From positions 1-53,648 of the IMG/VR virus record IMGVR_UViG_3300024999_000141: a DNA stretch of 53,648 nucleotides; one strand, given 5' to 3'. Position 1 is the first letter of the stretch, and each line of letters starts with the position of its first letter. The DNA comes from a virus. This document shows, piece by piece, positions 22,555 through 29,540 of the stretch. The position numbers and the translations under genes were made by a program. Under the pieces are notes generated by a model that ran no database searches, was not told where the DNA came from, and was given only the letters and a program-made list of their open reading frames with translations.

Positions 22555-22730
22555 GGGCCCGCCTCCGCCAGACGATCGCCCGATCGTTCCGCCAGGGGCA
22601 CTGCGTCGCTGAGATCGCCGCCCGCTACGGCATCTGGCAGGCCGAGGTCGAGCAGGCGCTGCGCCGCGAGACGTGGCCGCAGGACTTCAAGCGGAGGCCT
22701 CGTCGCCCGAATGCGGGGGCTCAGCCATGA
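22551..22730 (+). CDS. Small helix-turn-helix protein
   Basis: 59 residues from GTG 22551 (GTGA overlap). IARSFRQGHCVAEIAARYGI followed by WQAEVEQALRRE is a compact helix-turn-helix of the homeodomain/Hin type. Highly basic. It may be a DNA-binding regulator of the operon or of excision. Confidence 0.6.
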   Translation: MRARLRQTIARSFRQGHCVAEIAARYGIWQAEVEQALRRETWPQDFKRRPRRPNAGAQP

Positions 22731-23188
22731 AGCGCGCCGCCCTCCGCCGCAAGACCACCCTGCGCCGCACCGCCATCGGCAAGGTGCACGCGCGCCGGGA
22801 GCAGCGCTGCCCCGGCTGCCACTGTCGGGAGCTGGTGCTCGGCCACGGCCTGGTCGCCCCGATCGCCGTCGCCCCCGGCTGCGTCTACCAGGTGATCACC
22901 GCGGCGGCGCGGCTCTGCGCCTGCTGCGGCATGGTCGTCCTTTCGCTGGCGCAGCGCCGCGCCGCAGACGCCGACGCCTACGCCCAGCATCGGCAGGTCA
23001 TCCTCGAGCGCGACGGCTGGCGCTGCCAGCGCTGCGGCCGCGGCGGGCCCGGATCGGGGGTGGCCGTCGAGGTTGCGCACAAGGTCGGCTTCTCCCGCGC
23101 CCGCAACCCCGGCGCCACCAAGCACGCGCCCGAGCACATCGAGGCCTGCTGCCTCGACTGCCATTGGGCCGAGCACGCAGGCAGATAG
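22727..23188 (+). CDS. HNH endonuclease-like protein
   Basis: 153 residues. The N-terminus is basic with a zinc knuckle (CPGCHCRE) and a second Cys pair (LCACCGM). The C-terminus carries an HNH fold: WRCQRCGRGG, EVAHKVGFSRA, and HIEACCLDCHWAEHAG. The layout recalls NinG- or phage recombination-associated HNH proteins. ATGA overlap upstream. It probably cleaves branched or phage DNA during recombination; specificity unknown. Confidence 0.75.
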   Translation: MKRAALRRKTTLRRTAIGKVHARREQRCPGCHCRELVLGHGLVAPIAVAPGCVYQVITAAARLCACCGMVVLSLAQRRAADADAYAQHRQVILERDGWRCQRCGRGGPGSGVAVEVAHKVGFSRARNPGATKHAPEHIEACCLDCHWAEHAGR

Positions 23189-23197
23189 GAGGTCGCT

Positions 23198-23536
23198 GTG
23201 TCACTCGACGCTGCCATCGCCGCGATCGTCCGCGCCGCAGTCGAGGATGCCGTCCGGCCGCTGACCCTTCGGCTGAGCGAGATGGAGGCCGCGGTCCGGG
23301 CCGCGCCCCCGGTGGAATGGTTGACCGTCGCCCAGGCAGCGACCATGCTGACCGTCCGTCCGGCCACCGTGCGTGCCTGGCTCGACCGGGGTCTGCTCAC
23401 CGCCCACGGCACCCGCCGAGCCCTGCGCGTTGCGCGCCGGGAGCTGGTGGCGATGCAGCCCGACGCCGGCGGAGCCGAGGTCGTCGACCTCGACAAGCGG
23501 GCAGCCGAGATCGTCGCCCGCAGGAGGGCCCGCTGA
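23198..23536 (+). CDS. Excisionase-type helix-turn-helix protein
   Basis: 112 residues from GTG 23198 behind TAGGAGGTCGCT. Residues 43-90 form an excisionase/MerR-type winged helix (WLTVAQAATMLTVRPATVRA, WLDRGLLTAHGTRRALRVAR). Its TGA overlaps the integrase ATG (TGATG), the standard xis-int arrangement. It likely directs excision at the attachment sites. Confidence 0.82.
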   Translation: MSLDAAIAAIVRAAVEDAVRPLTLRLSEMEAAVRAAPPVEWLTVAQAATMLTVRPATVRAWLDRGLLTAHGTRRALRVARRELVAMQPDAGGAEVVDLDKRAAEIVARRRAR

Positions 23537-24966
23537 TGGCCAGCATCTACCCGCGGGGCAAGGCCCTCTGGGCTCACTACTACGAGCCCGACGGCACTCG
23601 CCGCAGCGTCAGCCTGGGCCTCCGGGTGGGGCAGGAGGCGGCCGCCCAGCGGCTGGCCGACCTGCTCGAGCAGAAGTCGGCAGAGGAAGCTCCGGCGCCA
23701 TCACCGAAGACCGTCGCCGAGTGGGTGAAGGTCTGGGGCGCGACCCGCGACAAGCGACCCGGCTGGAAGCCCACCGAGAGCCGTTTGCGGATGCACGTCC
23801 TGCCCGAGATCGGCGCCATGCTGCTCGGCGACGTCAAGCCGAGGCACCTGATCGCGCTGGTGCAGAAGTGCGAGAGCGCGGGGTTGGCGCCGCGCACCGT
23901 GCGGATGGTCTACTCGTCATGCCGCCTGCTGTTCAGAGCCGCCCAGGTGGCCGAGCTCATCCCGGCGACGCCCTGCGTCCTGCGCGAGCAGCTGCCGAAG
24001 AACGTCGACCGGGACGCGACCTGGAGAGCGCTGGCGGTGTTCAACCGGGGGGAGCTCGAGCAGTTGCTGGACGACGAACGGCTGCCGCCGGACGAGCGGA
24101 TCCTCGTGGCGCTGAAGGGATTGGCGGGCCTGCGCAACGTCGAGGCCTCGGCGCTCCGCTGGAGCTGGTGGGACCGCCTGGCCGCGCCGCTGACCAAGCT
24201 GCTGCTCGCCCGCACCAAGACCGGCCAGCCGCGTCAGGTGCCGGTGCATCCGGTGCTCGCTGCGATGCTCAGCGAGTGGGCCCTCTCCGGCTGGGCAGCG
24301 CGCTATGGCCGCTCGCCACAGCCAGAAGACCTGATGGTGCCGCGGTCGATCGACCCCGAGCGGGAGCGGACCGCACTCTACAGCTGCGACCATTTCAAGC
24401 GGCTGCTGGTCAAGGTCGGCCTGCGCCATCGCCGCGGCCACGACCTCCGCCGCACCTTCGTCACCCTGACCAGAGCAGACGGAGCACGCAGCGACGTGCT
24501 CGAGGCGATAACGCACGGCACCCGGGGCAACATCGTCGACGTCTACACGGAGTGGCCGTGGGCGACCCTCTGCGAGGCCGTCTCCTGCCTCAAGGTGGCC
24601 CGACGGGAGCGGCGCACGGTCACACTGCTCAGGGCGGCAACTGGTACACCTGCTGGTACAGTCGAGGCTGTCGCCGGACCCACCCTGAGTGAAAACGCCT
24701 ACTTGAGTGAGCGAGAAAGCTCAGAACAGATGTTCTTCTGCATCACTCGGCGCGACGACGTTTCGAGCGGTCTCGCGCCGCCTGACGTTGTCCGGAGCCG
24801 CGGTGACCGGGATCTGGGTGATCGGCAGGTGACGCCTGGAGTGGTTGAAAAGCGCCTCTTCTGTACCAACTGTACCAGCACGCTTCGCGGGGTTTTGGAG
24901 CTGATCGAGGGGGGGAGGATCGAGGAAGCGCGGGAGCGGATCCGGGGGGTGCTCGGCGGGAGGTAG
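23536..24966 (+). CDS. Tyrosine integrase with C-terminal extension
   Basis: 476 residues. An N-terminal arm-binding beta sheet (SIYPRGKALWAHYYEPDG) and a core-binding SAM-like domain (about 58-155) precede the catalytic domain with Arg200 (GLRNVEASALRW), His302-x-x-Arg305 (GHDLRRTF), His327 and the nucleophile Tyr337 (VDVYTEW). It ends with about 125 extra residues of unknown fold after the catalytic core. The DNA of that extension contains paired TGGTACA/TGTACCA repeats, discussed separately. Coupled to the excisionase gene. Confidence 0.93.
   Translation: MASIYPRGKALWAHYYEPDGTRRSVSLGLRVGQEAAAQRLADLLEQKSAEEAPAPSPKTVAEWVKVWGATRDKRPGWKPTESRLRMHVLPEIGAMLLGDVKPRHLIALVQKCESAGLAPRTVRMVYSSCRLLFRAAQVAELIPATPCVLREQLPKNVDRDATWRALAVFNRGELEQLLDDERLPPDERILVALKGLAGLRNVEASALRWSWWDRLAAPLTKLLLARTKTGQPRQVPVHPVLAAMLSEWALSGWAARYGRSPQPEDLMVPRSIDPERERTALYSCDHFKRLLVKVGLRHRRGHDLRRTFVTLTRADGARSDVLEAITHGTRGNIVDVYTEWPWATLCEAVSCLKVARRERRTVTLLRAATGTPAGTVEAVAGPTLSENAYLSERESSEQMFFCITRRDDVSSGLAPPDVVRSRGDRDLGDRQVTPGVVEKRLFCTNCTSTLRGVLELIEGGRIEEARERIRGVLGGR
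24642..24877. repeat. Paired TGGTACA / TGTACCA repeats in the 3' end of int
   Basis: TGGTACA occurs at 24642 and 24654 (12 apart), and its complement TGTACCA at 24862 and 24871 (9 apart): two directly repeated pairs in inverted orientation about 210 bp apart. With the GGCACCA pairs downstream of int, they could be integrase or excisionase arm sites flanking the candidate attP core. Confidence 0.35.
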
Positions 24967-24993
24967 CAGCTGCCCCCCTACCCTGTCGAGCAG

Positions 24994-25008
24994 CGCATTA
25001 CGAATGCG
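24994..25008. other. Candidate attP core (tRNA-Arg anticodon-like)
   Basis: CGCATT-ACG-AATGCG is a perfect 6-bp inverted repeat 28 bases after int. Read as RNA it is a tRNA anticodon arm: a stem and a 7-base loop TTACGAA with U33 in place and anticodon ACG (Arg). Tyrosine integrases often recombine at anticodon loops. The 195-base gap 24967-25161 between the convergent int and membrane-protein genes holds this and the GGCACCA repeats. Confidence 0.5.
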
Positions 25009-25059
25009 GCGGCCGATCTCGAAGGCCGGCGGATCTGCGCAGGATTCCTAGGCTACCTC

Positions 25060-25131
25060 GGCACCAAGCCCGGCACCAGATGCCCCGGGCGGGCAGGGTG
25101 ACACCGGGGTCATGGCACCAACGTGGCACCA
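25060..25131. repeat. GGCACCA direct-repeat pairs (candidate arm sites)
   Basis: GGCACCA occurs at 25060 and 25072, and again at 25114 and 25125: two pairs with one-helical-turn spacing, 66-137 bases from the candidate core. This is typical of integrase arm-type sites. Confidence 0.45.
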
Positions 25132-25161
25132 GAGGCGAGGCAGGCGGGCCGGGACGAGGTC

Positions 25162-25557
25162 TTACGCCTCTGGCTGGCGGGGGAGGAGTTCCGGCGCCTG
25201 GTGCGCGGCACTCATCGGCGAAGTGGTCGGCTGATCCTTTCGGCCGCTCGCCAACGCTGTCACGTGGCCGAGGATTTTCGACGTATCCACGCCGAGATTG
25301 ACCAGGACAAGAATGGACTCCGCTGCCACCCACATCCCGACCCCCACCACCACCCCCCAGCCGATCGACACCATCGACATGCCGGCGCTGATGGCGAACG
25401 CTGAGTCGGTACCTGGGCCGTCGATAGATGACGGGGCGAGCATCTTGAGCGCGGAGATCATCAGGAGGACCCCGGACCCCACGCCGCCGAGCAGCGACAG
25501 GACGGCCAGGATCTTGAGCAGGACGGAGATCAACGTCAGGGCTGGGTACTTGCGCAT
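25162..25557 (-). CDS. Small membrane protein
   Basis: 131 residues, starting MRKYPALTLISVLLKILAVL. There are two clear hydrophobic stretches (about 8-37, and 56-90 around SIGWGVVVGVGMWVAAESIL), then a polar cytoplasmic tail. GGAGGAACC precedes the ATG. It is separated from the lysis genes upstream by a hairpin and is the last gene of the minus strand before attP. Location beside attP suits a lysogenic-conversion or exclusion gene, but no function can be assigned. Confidence 0.6.
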   Translation of the reverse strand: MRKYPALTLISVLLKILAVLSLLGGVGSGVLLMISALKMLAPSSIDGPGTDSAFAISAGMSMVSIGWGVVVGVGMWVAAESILVLVNLGVDTSKILGHVTALASGRKDQPTTSPMSAAHQAPELLPRQPEA

Positions 25558-25577
25558 GGTTCCTCCGGAGTCGTGGT

Positions 25578-25599
25578 CGTGCCGGGTACGAACGGCACG
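25578..25599 (-). terminator. Hairpin after the spanin-like gene
   Basis: A perfect 7-bp inverted repeat CGTGCCG/CGGCACG with an 8-base loop immediately follows the stop codon of the gene ending at 25600. There is no T-run, so it is at best a Rho-assisted or processing hairpin. Confidence 0.35.
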
Positions 25600-26046
25600 C
25601 TACCCCGCCGAGAGGGACAGAGCAAGTACCACCCCACCGACGATCCCAACGACCACCCCACCAACCCCCCACAGCGCCCTGGCCGTCCAGTCCGCCGGGG
25701 GAGGGCGCACCACCGTCGCCACCGGGCATCCGACCCCCGCGGCCACGTCCCCACGGCACCGGGTCAGCTGCAGCTGCAGCTCGGCCCGCGCGTCGTCGCT
25801 GGCCTGCAGGTCGGCCTCGAGGTCACCGAGCAGGCGCACCGCGAGCAAGGCCTCCCGAGCGTCCGCCGGGGTCAGCGCCTGGAGCGGTTCCGTCACCAGC
25901 TGGCCCGGCAGGCAGAGCGCCGGCGGTAGGCAGGGCAGCGGGGTCACCGCCTGCGGTTCCTCCGGCGGGTCCGTCCCCGACGACTGCGCCAGCGCGGGCC
26001 CGGCGAGCAGCAAGAGCAGCGGTGAGAGCAGCAGCGACCTGGTCAT
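25600..26046 (-). CDS. Exported protein with C-terminal membrane segment (spanin-like)
   Basis: 148 residues. The signal peptide MTRSLLLSPLLLLLAGPALA is followed by a Pro-rich stretch, a coiled coil (EALLAVRLLGDLEADLQASD) and a C-terminal transmembrane helix (ALWGVGGVVVGIVGGVVLAL). The N-terminal export signal and C-terminal anchor recall unimolecular spanins, but there is no lipobox Cys. Its first 224 bases overlap the preceding gene in another frame, an arrangement seen in Rz/Rz1 pairs. Confidence 0.55.
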   Translation of the reverse strand: MTRSLLLSPLLLLLAGPALAQSSGTDPPEEPQAVTPLPCLPPALCLPGQLVTEPLQALTPADAREALLAVRLLGDLEADLQASDDARAELQLQLTRCRGDVAAGVGCPVATVVRPPPADWTARALWGVGGVVVGIVGGVVLALSLSAG

Positions 26047-26302
26047 CGGGGGTAGCCTCCACGGTGCGGGCGATCTCAGCGGCGCGGGCGCGGCGCTCGG
26101 CCGAGGCGAGGGCGCTCTCTGCGCGGATGAGGGCTTCGTCCATGGCTTGATTGCGGGCACTGAGCTGCCGCAGCTGCCCGGCGTTGTCGGCCTGCAGCTG
26201 CTCGAGCACGCGGGCATCGGCGCGGCGCTGGAGCCAGAGCCAGATGCAGAGCGCCGCCAGGGCAGCGGAGACGAGGGCGAGGGCGACGATCCAGCCGGTC
26301 AC
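25823..26302 (-). CDS. Rz-like inner-membrane coiled-coil protein
   Basis: 159 residues. An N-terminal transmembrane helix (MTGWIVALALVSAALAALCI) is followed by a coiled coil (RVLEQLQADNAGQLRQLSAR, ALIRAESALASAERRARAAE). The last 70 residues are low-complexity Gly/Ala/Pro, translated from the region shared with the overlapping gene. Topology matches i-spanins. Lying between the endolysin/holin genes and the exported protein supports a role in outer-envelope disruption, though no host with an outer membrane is established. Confidence 0.55.
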   Translation of the reverse strand: MTGWIVALALVSAALAALCIWLWLQRRADARVLEQLQADNAGQLRQLSARNQAMDEALIRAESALASAERRARAAEIARTVEATPDDQVAAALTAALAARRARAGAVVGDGPAGGTAGGDPAALPTAGALPAGPAGDGTAPGADPGGRSGGLARGAPAR

Positions 26303-26305
26303 GTC

Positions 26306-26503
26306 TCAGCCCCCCGGCTGCAGCTTGGCGCGCACCGCCGCGTCCTTGGCCTCCAGCAGCTTGCGCAGCGCCACCGTCCGCTCCGGGCCTGCGTCGATCG
26401 TCGAGCAGATCAACTGTGCCAGTTCGCCGAACGGCCTGCTCACCTCTTGCAGATGCTCCGGCAGGTGGGCAAAGGCGAACCACTTCAGCATTCGTTCTCC
26501 CAT
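26306..26503 (-). CDS. Acb2/Tad1-like hairpin-domain protein (candidate anti-CBASS sponge)
   Basis: 65 residues from ATG 26503 (a second ATG lies four codons in). The pattern FAFAHLPEHLQEVSRPFGEL and ERTVALRKLLEAKDAAVRA forms a two-helix hairpin that I associate with the Acb2/Tad1 group (DUF7681). Known members form small oligomers that bind and sequester cyclic oligonucleotide signals of CBASS, and in some cases Thoeris signals, leaving the host defence inactive. It sits among late lysis genes. The family call is from memory of the motif; nucleotide-binding residues cannot be verified here. Confidence 0.6.
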   Translation of the reverse strand: MGERMLKWFAFAHLPEHLQEVSRPFGELAQLICSTIDAGPERTVALRKLLEAKDAAVRAKLQPGG

Positions 26504-26513
26504 CGTCGACTCC

Positions 26514-26669
26514 TCAGTCGCTGTACCCGCGCAGGGGCGGCTTGGTCGGGGCGTCATCAAGCAGCCGCCGGGCGAGCTGACGCATCTTACGGGCGGTGCA
26601 GCGCTTCACCAGCCGGCGACCGTTGTGGCCGGGGAAGTTGGGGCAGATCTGGCGGGTGATCAGGGCCAT
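26514..26669 (-). CDS. Small basic protein (51 aa)
   Basis: MALITRQICPNFPGHNGRRL, then VKRCTARKMRQLARRLLDDA and a short tail. Two Cys and strongly basic. AGGTGAAC precedes the ATG. No family recognised; it lies between the holin-like gene and the Acb2-like gene. Confidence 0.5.
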   Translation of the reverse strand: MALITRQICPNFPGHNGRRLVKRCTARKMRQLARRLLDDAPTKPPLRGYSD

Positions 26670-26690
26670 CGGTTCACCTGGAGCAGTTGG

Positions 26691-26722
26691 CCGGCCCCGC
26701 CACCGAAAGGCGACGGGGCCGG
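26691..26722 (-). terminator. GC-rich hairpin between holin-like and small gene
   Basis: CCGGCCCCG and CGGGGCCGG form a perfect 9-bp stem, with an inner GCC/GGC extension around an ACCGAAA loop. It lies in the 113-base gap after the holin-like gene. No T-run follows, so partial termination or mRNA processing is more likely than strong termination. Confidence 0.4.
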
Positions 26723-26782
26723 GGTGGTCGGGCAACCGCAGTCGCCCGGGGTCCGGCGTGGCCGCAGCCAGGCCGGCGGAGG

Positions 26783-27376
26783 TCAGATCCCGGCGCCGCT
26801 CTTCAGCGCCTTGGTCTCCGGCGATTCGATTCCGAGCAGGGAGCGAGCCAGCCCCTGATGCAACGCCACGGCAGCGGGCCCGGAGAGCAGGGCGAGGGTG
26901 AGGGCCTCCAGCCAGGGCATCCCCGCGGCCAGCGCTGCCAGTGCCGCCGCGGCGCACCCCAGGGCGAGGGGCACGAGGATGCGCCACCGCTTGTCGATCT
27001 TGTCGAGCACCCCGAAGTAACGCAGCAGTGCGGTCAGCAGCGAGACGACCGCGGCCAGCGCAGCGAGCCAACCTCCGGTGCGGTAGGCGTCGAGCACCCC
27101 GGTCGCGCCGGAGAGCAGCTGGTCCCCGGTCGGGGGCGGCACGATGAGCGGGGGCATGATCACCGGCTCCGATGCGGGCACGACCGCCACCGGCAGCACC
27201 GCCGGCGGAAGCGGCTCGGACGGGGGCACCGGCGCTGCGGTGACCGCGATGGCCGGCTGCTCGGCCACGGCGGGGACGTCGGGCACGGGCGGTCCCTCCG
27301 GGCCGGGCTGGGCCATGGCGGTGAGCGGCATCATCAGCGCGAGCAGGAACAGGGCCAGGGGTCTTCCTCGGAACAT
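26783..27376 (-). CDS. Holin-like membrane protein with Pro-rich exported region
   Basis: 197 residues. The signal-like N-terminus (MFRGRPLALFLLALMMPLTA) is followed by about 60 residues rich in Pro, Val and Ala, then two or three hydrophobic helices (GGWLAALAAVVSLLTALLRY, ILVPLALGCAAAALAALAAG, LTLALLSGPAAVALHQGLA). Placement directly after the endolysin gene and the multi-helix C-terminus suggest the holin. The long Pro-rich exported segment is unusual for one. Confidence 0.55.
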   Translation of the reverse strand: MFRGRPLALFLLALMMPLTAMAQPGPEGPPVPDVPAVAEQPAIAVTAAPVPPSEPLPPAVLPVAVVPASEPVIMPPLIVPPPTGDQLLSGATGVLDAYRTGGWLAALAAVVSLLTALLRYFGVLDKIDKRWRILVPLALGCAAAALAALAAGMPWLEALTLALLSGPAAVALHQGLARSLLGIESPETKALKSGAGI

Positions 27377-27418
27377 GGCGATCCTCCTATCCGCCGGCTC
27401 AGCCGGGCGGCAATCGCG

Positions 27419-28234
27419 TCAGTACTTCACCCCGACCTGGGCGGGATCCCATGCCTCGGGGATCGGGGAGCCGCCCTCCAGGGTGGGCGCGGTGGTGAGG
27501 CCGAGCTCGGCGAGCATGGGCAGCGCCACGGCCTGCCAGATCGCGCTGCCCGGGTCGGACTGCTTCTCGGCGCAGGACTGCCGGTGCGCTGCGAGGTACC
27601 GCACCTCCCCGCCGTGGGCCGCCACCGTGGCTACCGCCAACCGCACCGCCTGCTGCGTGGCGTCGATCATCTCGATCGTGAAGAACTGCTCCCTGGCCCG
27701 CTCCCCCGTCGCCCCCTTGGGGGTCCAGAGCGTGCGTTCGTCTCCCTGGACGCCGGCGTACCAGCCCTCGACCTCGATCCCCACGCTGCGGCCGTTCCAC
27801 CCGTGGCCGTGCCAAAGCAAGGTGTCGCAGTCGTAGAGCCAGGCCGCTACCCCGCTCCGGAGCGCGGCGAAGTGGATCGCCAGGTCGCGCCACCTGGTCC
27901 ACGGGCCGGGGCCGGCGCAGGCCATCTGGTGCAGGACGACCGTATCGATCCGGCTCCAGCTGTTGCGGCCCCGGCGCGCCCGGCCGGCGTGGCGATCGCG
28001 CACGTCGATGACCCGGTCGCCTGGTCGCGCTGCGGCGAGGTATCGCGTCTGACGCTCGAGCAGCTCGACCAGGGCGAGGCCCTCGAGGGCGACGGTCTGC
28101 GCCTGGTCGCTCTCCCACGCGGCGAGGGCGGCCGAGGTCTCCGCGCCCCAATGCCCGTCAGCCCCCCACCGCGGCAGGGGGTAGCCCTGGGCGATGAGGG
28201 CGAGCTGCAGGCGGAGGGTGAGGGCGGGGGTCAC
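27419..28234 (-). CDS. Endolysin: N-acetylmuramoyl-L-alanine amidase with peptidoglycan-binding domain
   Basis: 271 residues from GTG 28234 (GTGA overlap). Residues 5-45 are a peptidoglycan-binding domain (LQLALIAQGYPLPRWGADGH, GAETSAALAAWE). Residues 95-245 are an amidase-2/PGRP domain: zinc ligand His102 in TVVLHQMA, RSVGIEVEGW, and LAAHRQS (His217) followed by SDPGSAIW. The enzyme cleaves the MurNAc-L-Ala bond for host lysis. No signal peptide, so it relies on a holin. Binding domain at the N-terminus, catalytic domain at the C-terminus. Confidence 0.88.
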   Translation of the reverse strand: MTPALTLRLQLALIAQGYPLPRWGADGHWGAETSAALAAWESDQAQTVALEGLALVELLERQTRYLAAARPGDRVIDVRDRHAGRARRGRNSWSRIDTVVLHQMACAGPGPWTRWRDLAIHFAALRSGVAAWLYDCDTLLWHGHGWNGRSVGIEVEGWYAGVQGDERTLWTPKGATGERAREQFFTIEMIDATQQAVRLAVATVAAHGGEVRYLAAHRQSCAEKQSDPGSAIWQAVALPMLAELGLTTAPTLEGGSPIPEAWDPAQVGVKY

Positions 28235-28533
28235 GGCCCACCCCCCGCGGCCCCGGGGCTGGAGCGCCGGCCGGCCTCGAGGCGAGCCACGGCGACCCGG
28301 TCTGCCTCCCGCTCCCGGTGGAGGTCCGAGTGCCGGGTGTCGCAGTCCCTGGTGTCGGCCTCCCGCTCCCGCAGCAGATCCATGTGCTGGGCGTTGCACT
28401 CGTCTCGTGTGATCAGGCTCTTCATCTGCTCCTGCAACCGCCCGACGGCGCTGCTGATCTTGAACTGGAGCAGGTAGAGCCCGCCCATTCCCCCGAGCAC
28501 TGAGACCAGAGTGACCGCCTGTAGGTCCATCAT
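28231..28533 (-). CDS. Membrane-anchored coiled-coil protein
   Basis: 100 residues from ATG 28533 behind GGAGGG. One N-terminal transmembrane helix (VTLVSVLGGMGGLYLLQF) precedes a charged coiled coil with near-repeats of LREREADTRDC and LHREREADRV. Located between the tail-fibre-like gene and the endolysin gene, so probably part of the lysis module (holin or antiholin type), but no family is recognised. Confidence 0.6.
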   Translation of the reverse strand: MMDLQAVTLVSVLGGMGGLYLLQFKISSAVGRLQEQMKSLITRDECNAQHMDLLREREADTRDCDTRHSDLHREREADRVAVARLEAGRRSSPGAAGGGP

Positions 28534-28577
28534 CACGCCCTCCACGCCACAAGAACGCCTAGGTTCCGCACCCACAA

Positions 28578-29531
28578 TCAGGCTCGCAGGGCGAACCACG
28601 GCTTCCCACGGGAAGCATCAAATGTGAAACTGAGATTCAGGGTCGCAGGGAGGACACCGGCGACGCTCACTGCCGAATCGTAGCCCTCGAAGTTGTCCGC
28701 CCCCTCGTATTCGGCAGCGGCGAGGGCTGCGGAGCATTGGAGGCGGGCGTTCACGCCGTTGACTGTCCACGCCCAGATATAAGTCCCCGGGGCGACCGTC
28801 ACCGGGCCGCCGTAGACCGCGTAGACATGCACGCGGTTGGCAGCGCTCCAACCCGATACGCCATCGGTGGCGATCGCTGCGGTGCGCAGGACGAGGGCTC
28901 CCGCTGCGGTGTAGAGCCCGAGGCCTGCGAGATCCGTCCCGCCACCGTCGCTGATCGCCCGGACGACAATGAAGGAGACGTCCATTGCCACCGGCAGCAC
29001 GAAGCTCCGGGTGTTGATGCGGTTCGCCGCGCCGTTGCCTGTATCTGTGACGTACTCAGTCAGCTGGTCGGAGAGCTTCCATGATGTGGCCTTGACCACG
29101 GCCGGCGGAGTGATCCAGCCATCGAGCAGGCCGGCCGCATCCGCCTTCGGGATGGCATTCGCAGCCGGCGTGGCCGTGGCGATCTCGTCCGTCCCGCCGT
29201 GTTTGTGTGACGTCGCGTGGGCCGTCGGAGTCCGGGCATTGGAGAGCCGAGCGTCAGTGCCTCCGCAGGCTTGCGTCGCCCCCGTCCCAATCGTCCGGAG
29301 GCTGCCGGTTGCCGCCGCCGCGTCCACTGCCATGGCATCAGAGCCGGTCGGCTGGTGAGCCGCAGCGTGGGCGGGCGGAGCGACCTCGAGCAGCCCGACC
29401 CGCACCGCCAGGGCAACAGCAGCGGCAGTGATGGCATTAATCTCCGCCTTCGCCCGAGCAAACTGGAGCCGTACTCCCGACGTCGTCGGGGCAATGGCGG
29501 GGGGTTGAGTGGGGTCGATCTCGCTGGCCAT
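28578..29531 (-). CDS. Tail-fibre/receptor-binding-like protein
   Basis: 317 residues. The N-terminal helix (LQFARAKAEINAITAAAVAL) is followed by the short repeats common in phage fibres (AHAAAHQPTGSDAM, AHATSHKHGGTDEI, IGTGATQACGGTDARL), then a beta-rich C-terminal domain (SFVLPVAMDVSFIVVRAISD, GTYIWAWTVNGVNARLQCSA) that may bind the receptor. The His-rich 'HxxxHxxGGTD' elements are typical of trimeric fibre shafts. It is the last structural gene before the lysis module and is less GC-rich than its neighbours. Confidence 0.7.
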   Translation of the reverse strand: MASEIDPTQPPAIAPTTSGVRLQFARAKAEINAITAAAVALAVRVGLLEVAPPAHAAAHQPTGSDAMAVDAAAATGSLRTIGTGATQACGGTDARLSNARTPTAHATSHKHGGTDEIATATPAANAIPKADAAGLLDGWITPPAVVKATSWKLSDQLTEYVTDTGNGAANRINTRSFVLPVAMDVSFIVVRAISDGGGTDLAGLGLYTAAGALVLRTAAIATDGVSGWSAANRVHVYAVYGGPVTVAPGTYIWAWTVNGVNARLQCSAALAAAEYEGADNFEGYDSAVSVAGVLPATLNLSFTFDASRGKPWFALRA

Positions 29532-29540
29532 CCTGATCCC

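Noticed and set aside
25011-25029. GGCC-GATCTCGAA-GGCC hairpin as int terminator
   Set aside because: Only a 4-bp stem with a 9-base loop and no T-run; not convincing as a terminator.
24998-25759. 253-codon minus-strand frame across the attP region
   Set aside because: Low-complexity Gly/Arg/Pro reading that crosses the candidate attP and a well-supported membrane-protein gene in another frame.
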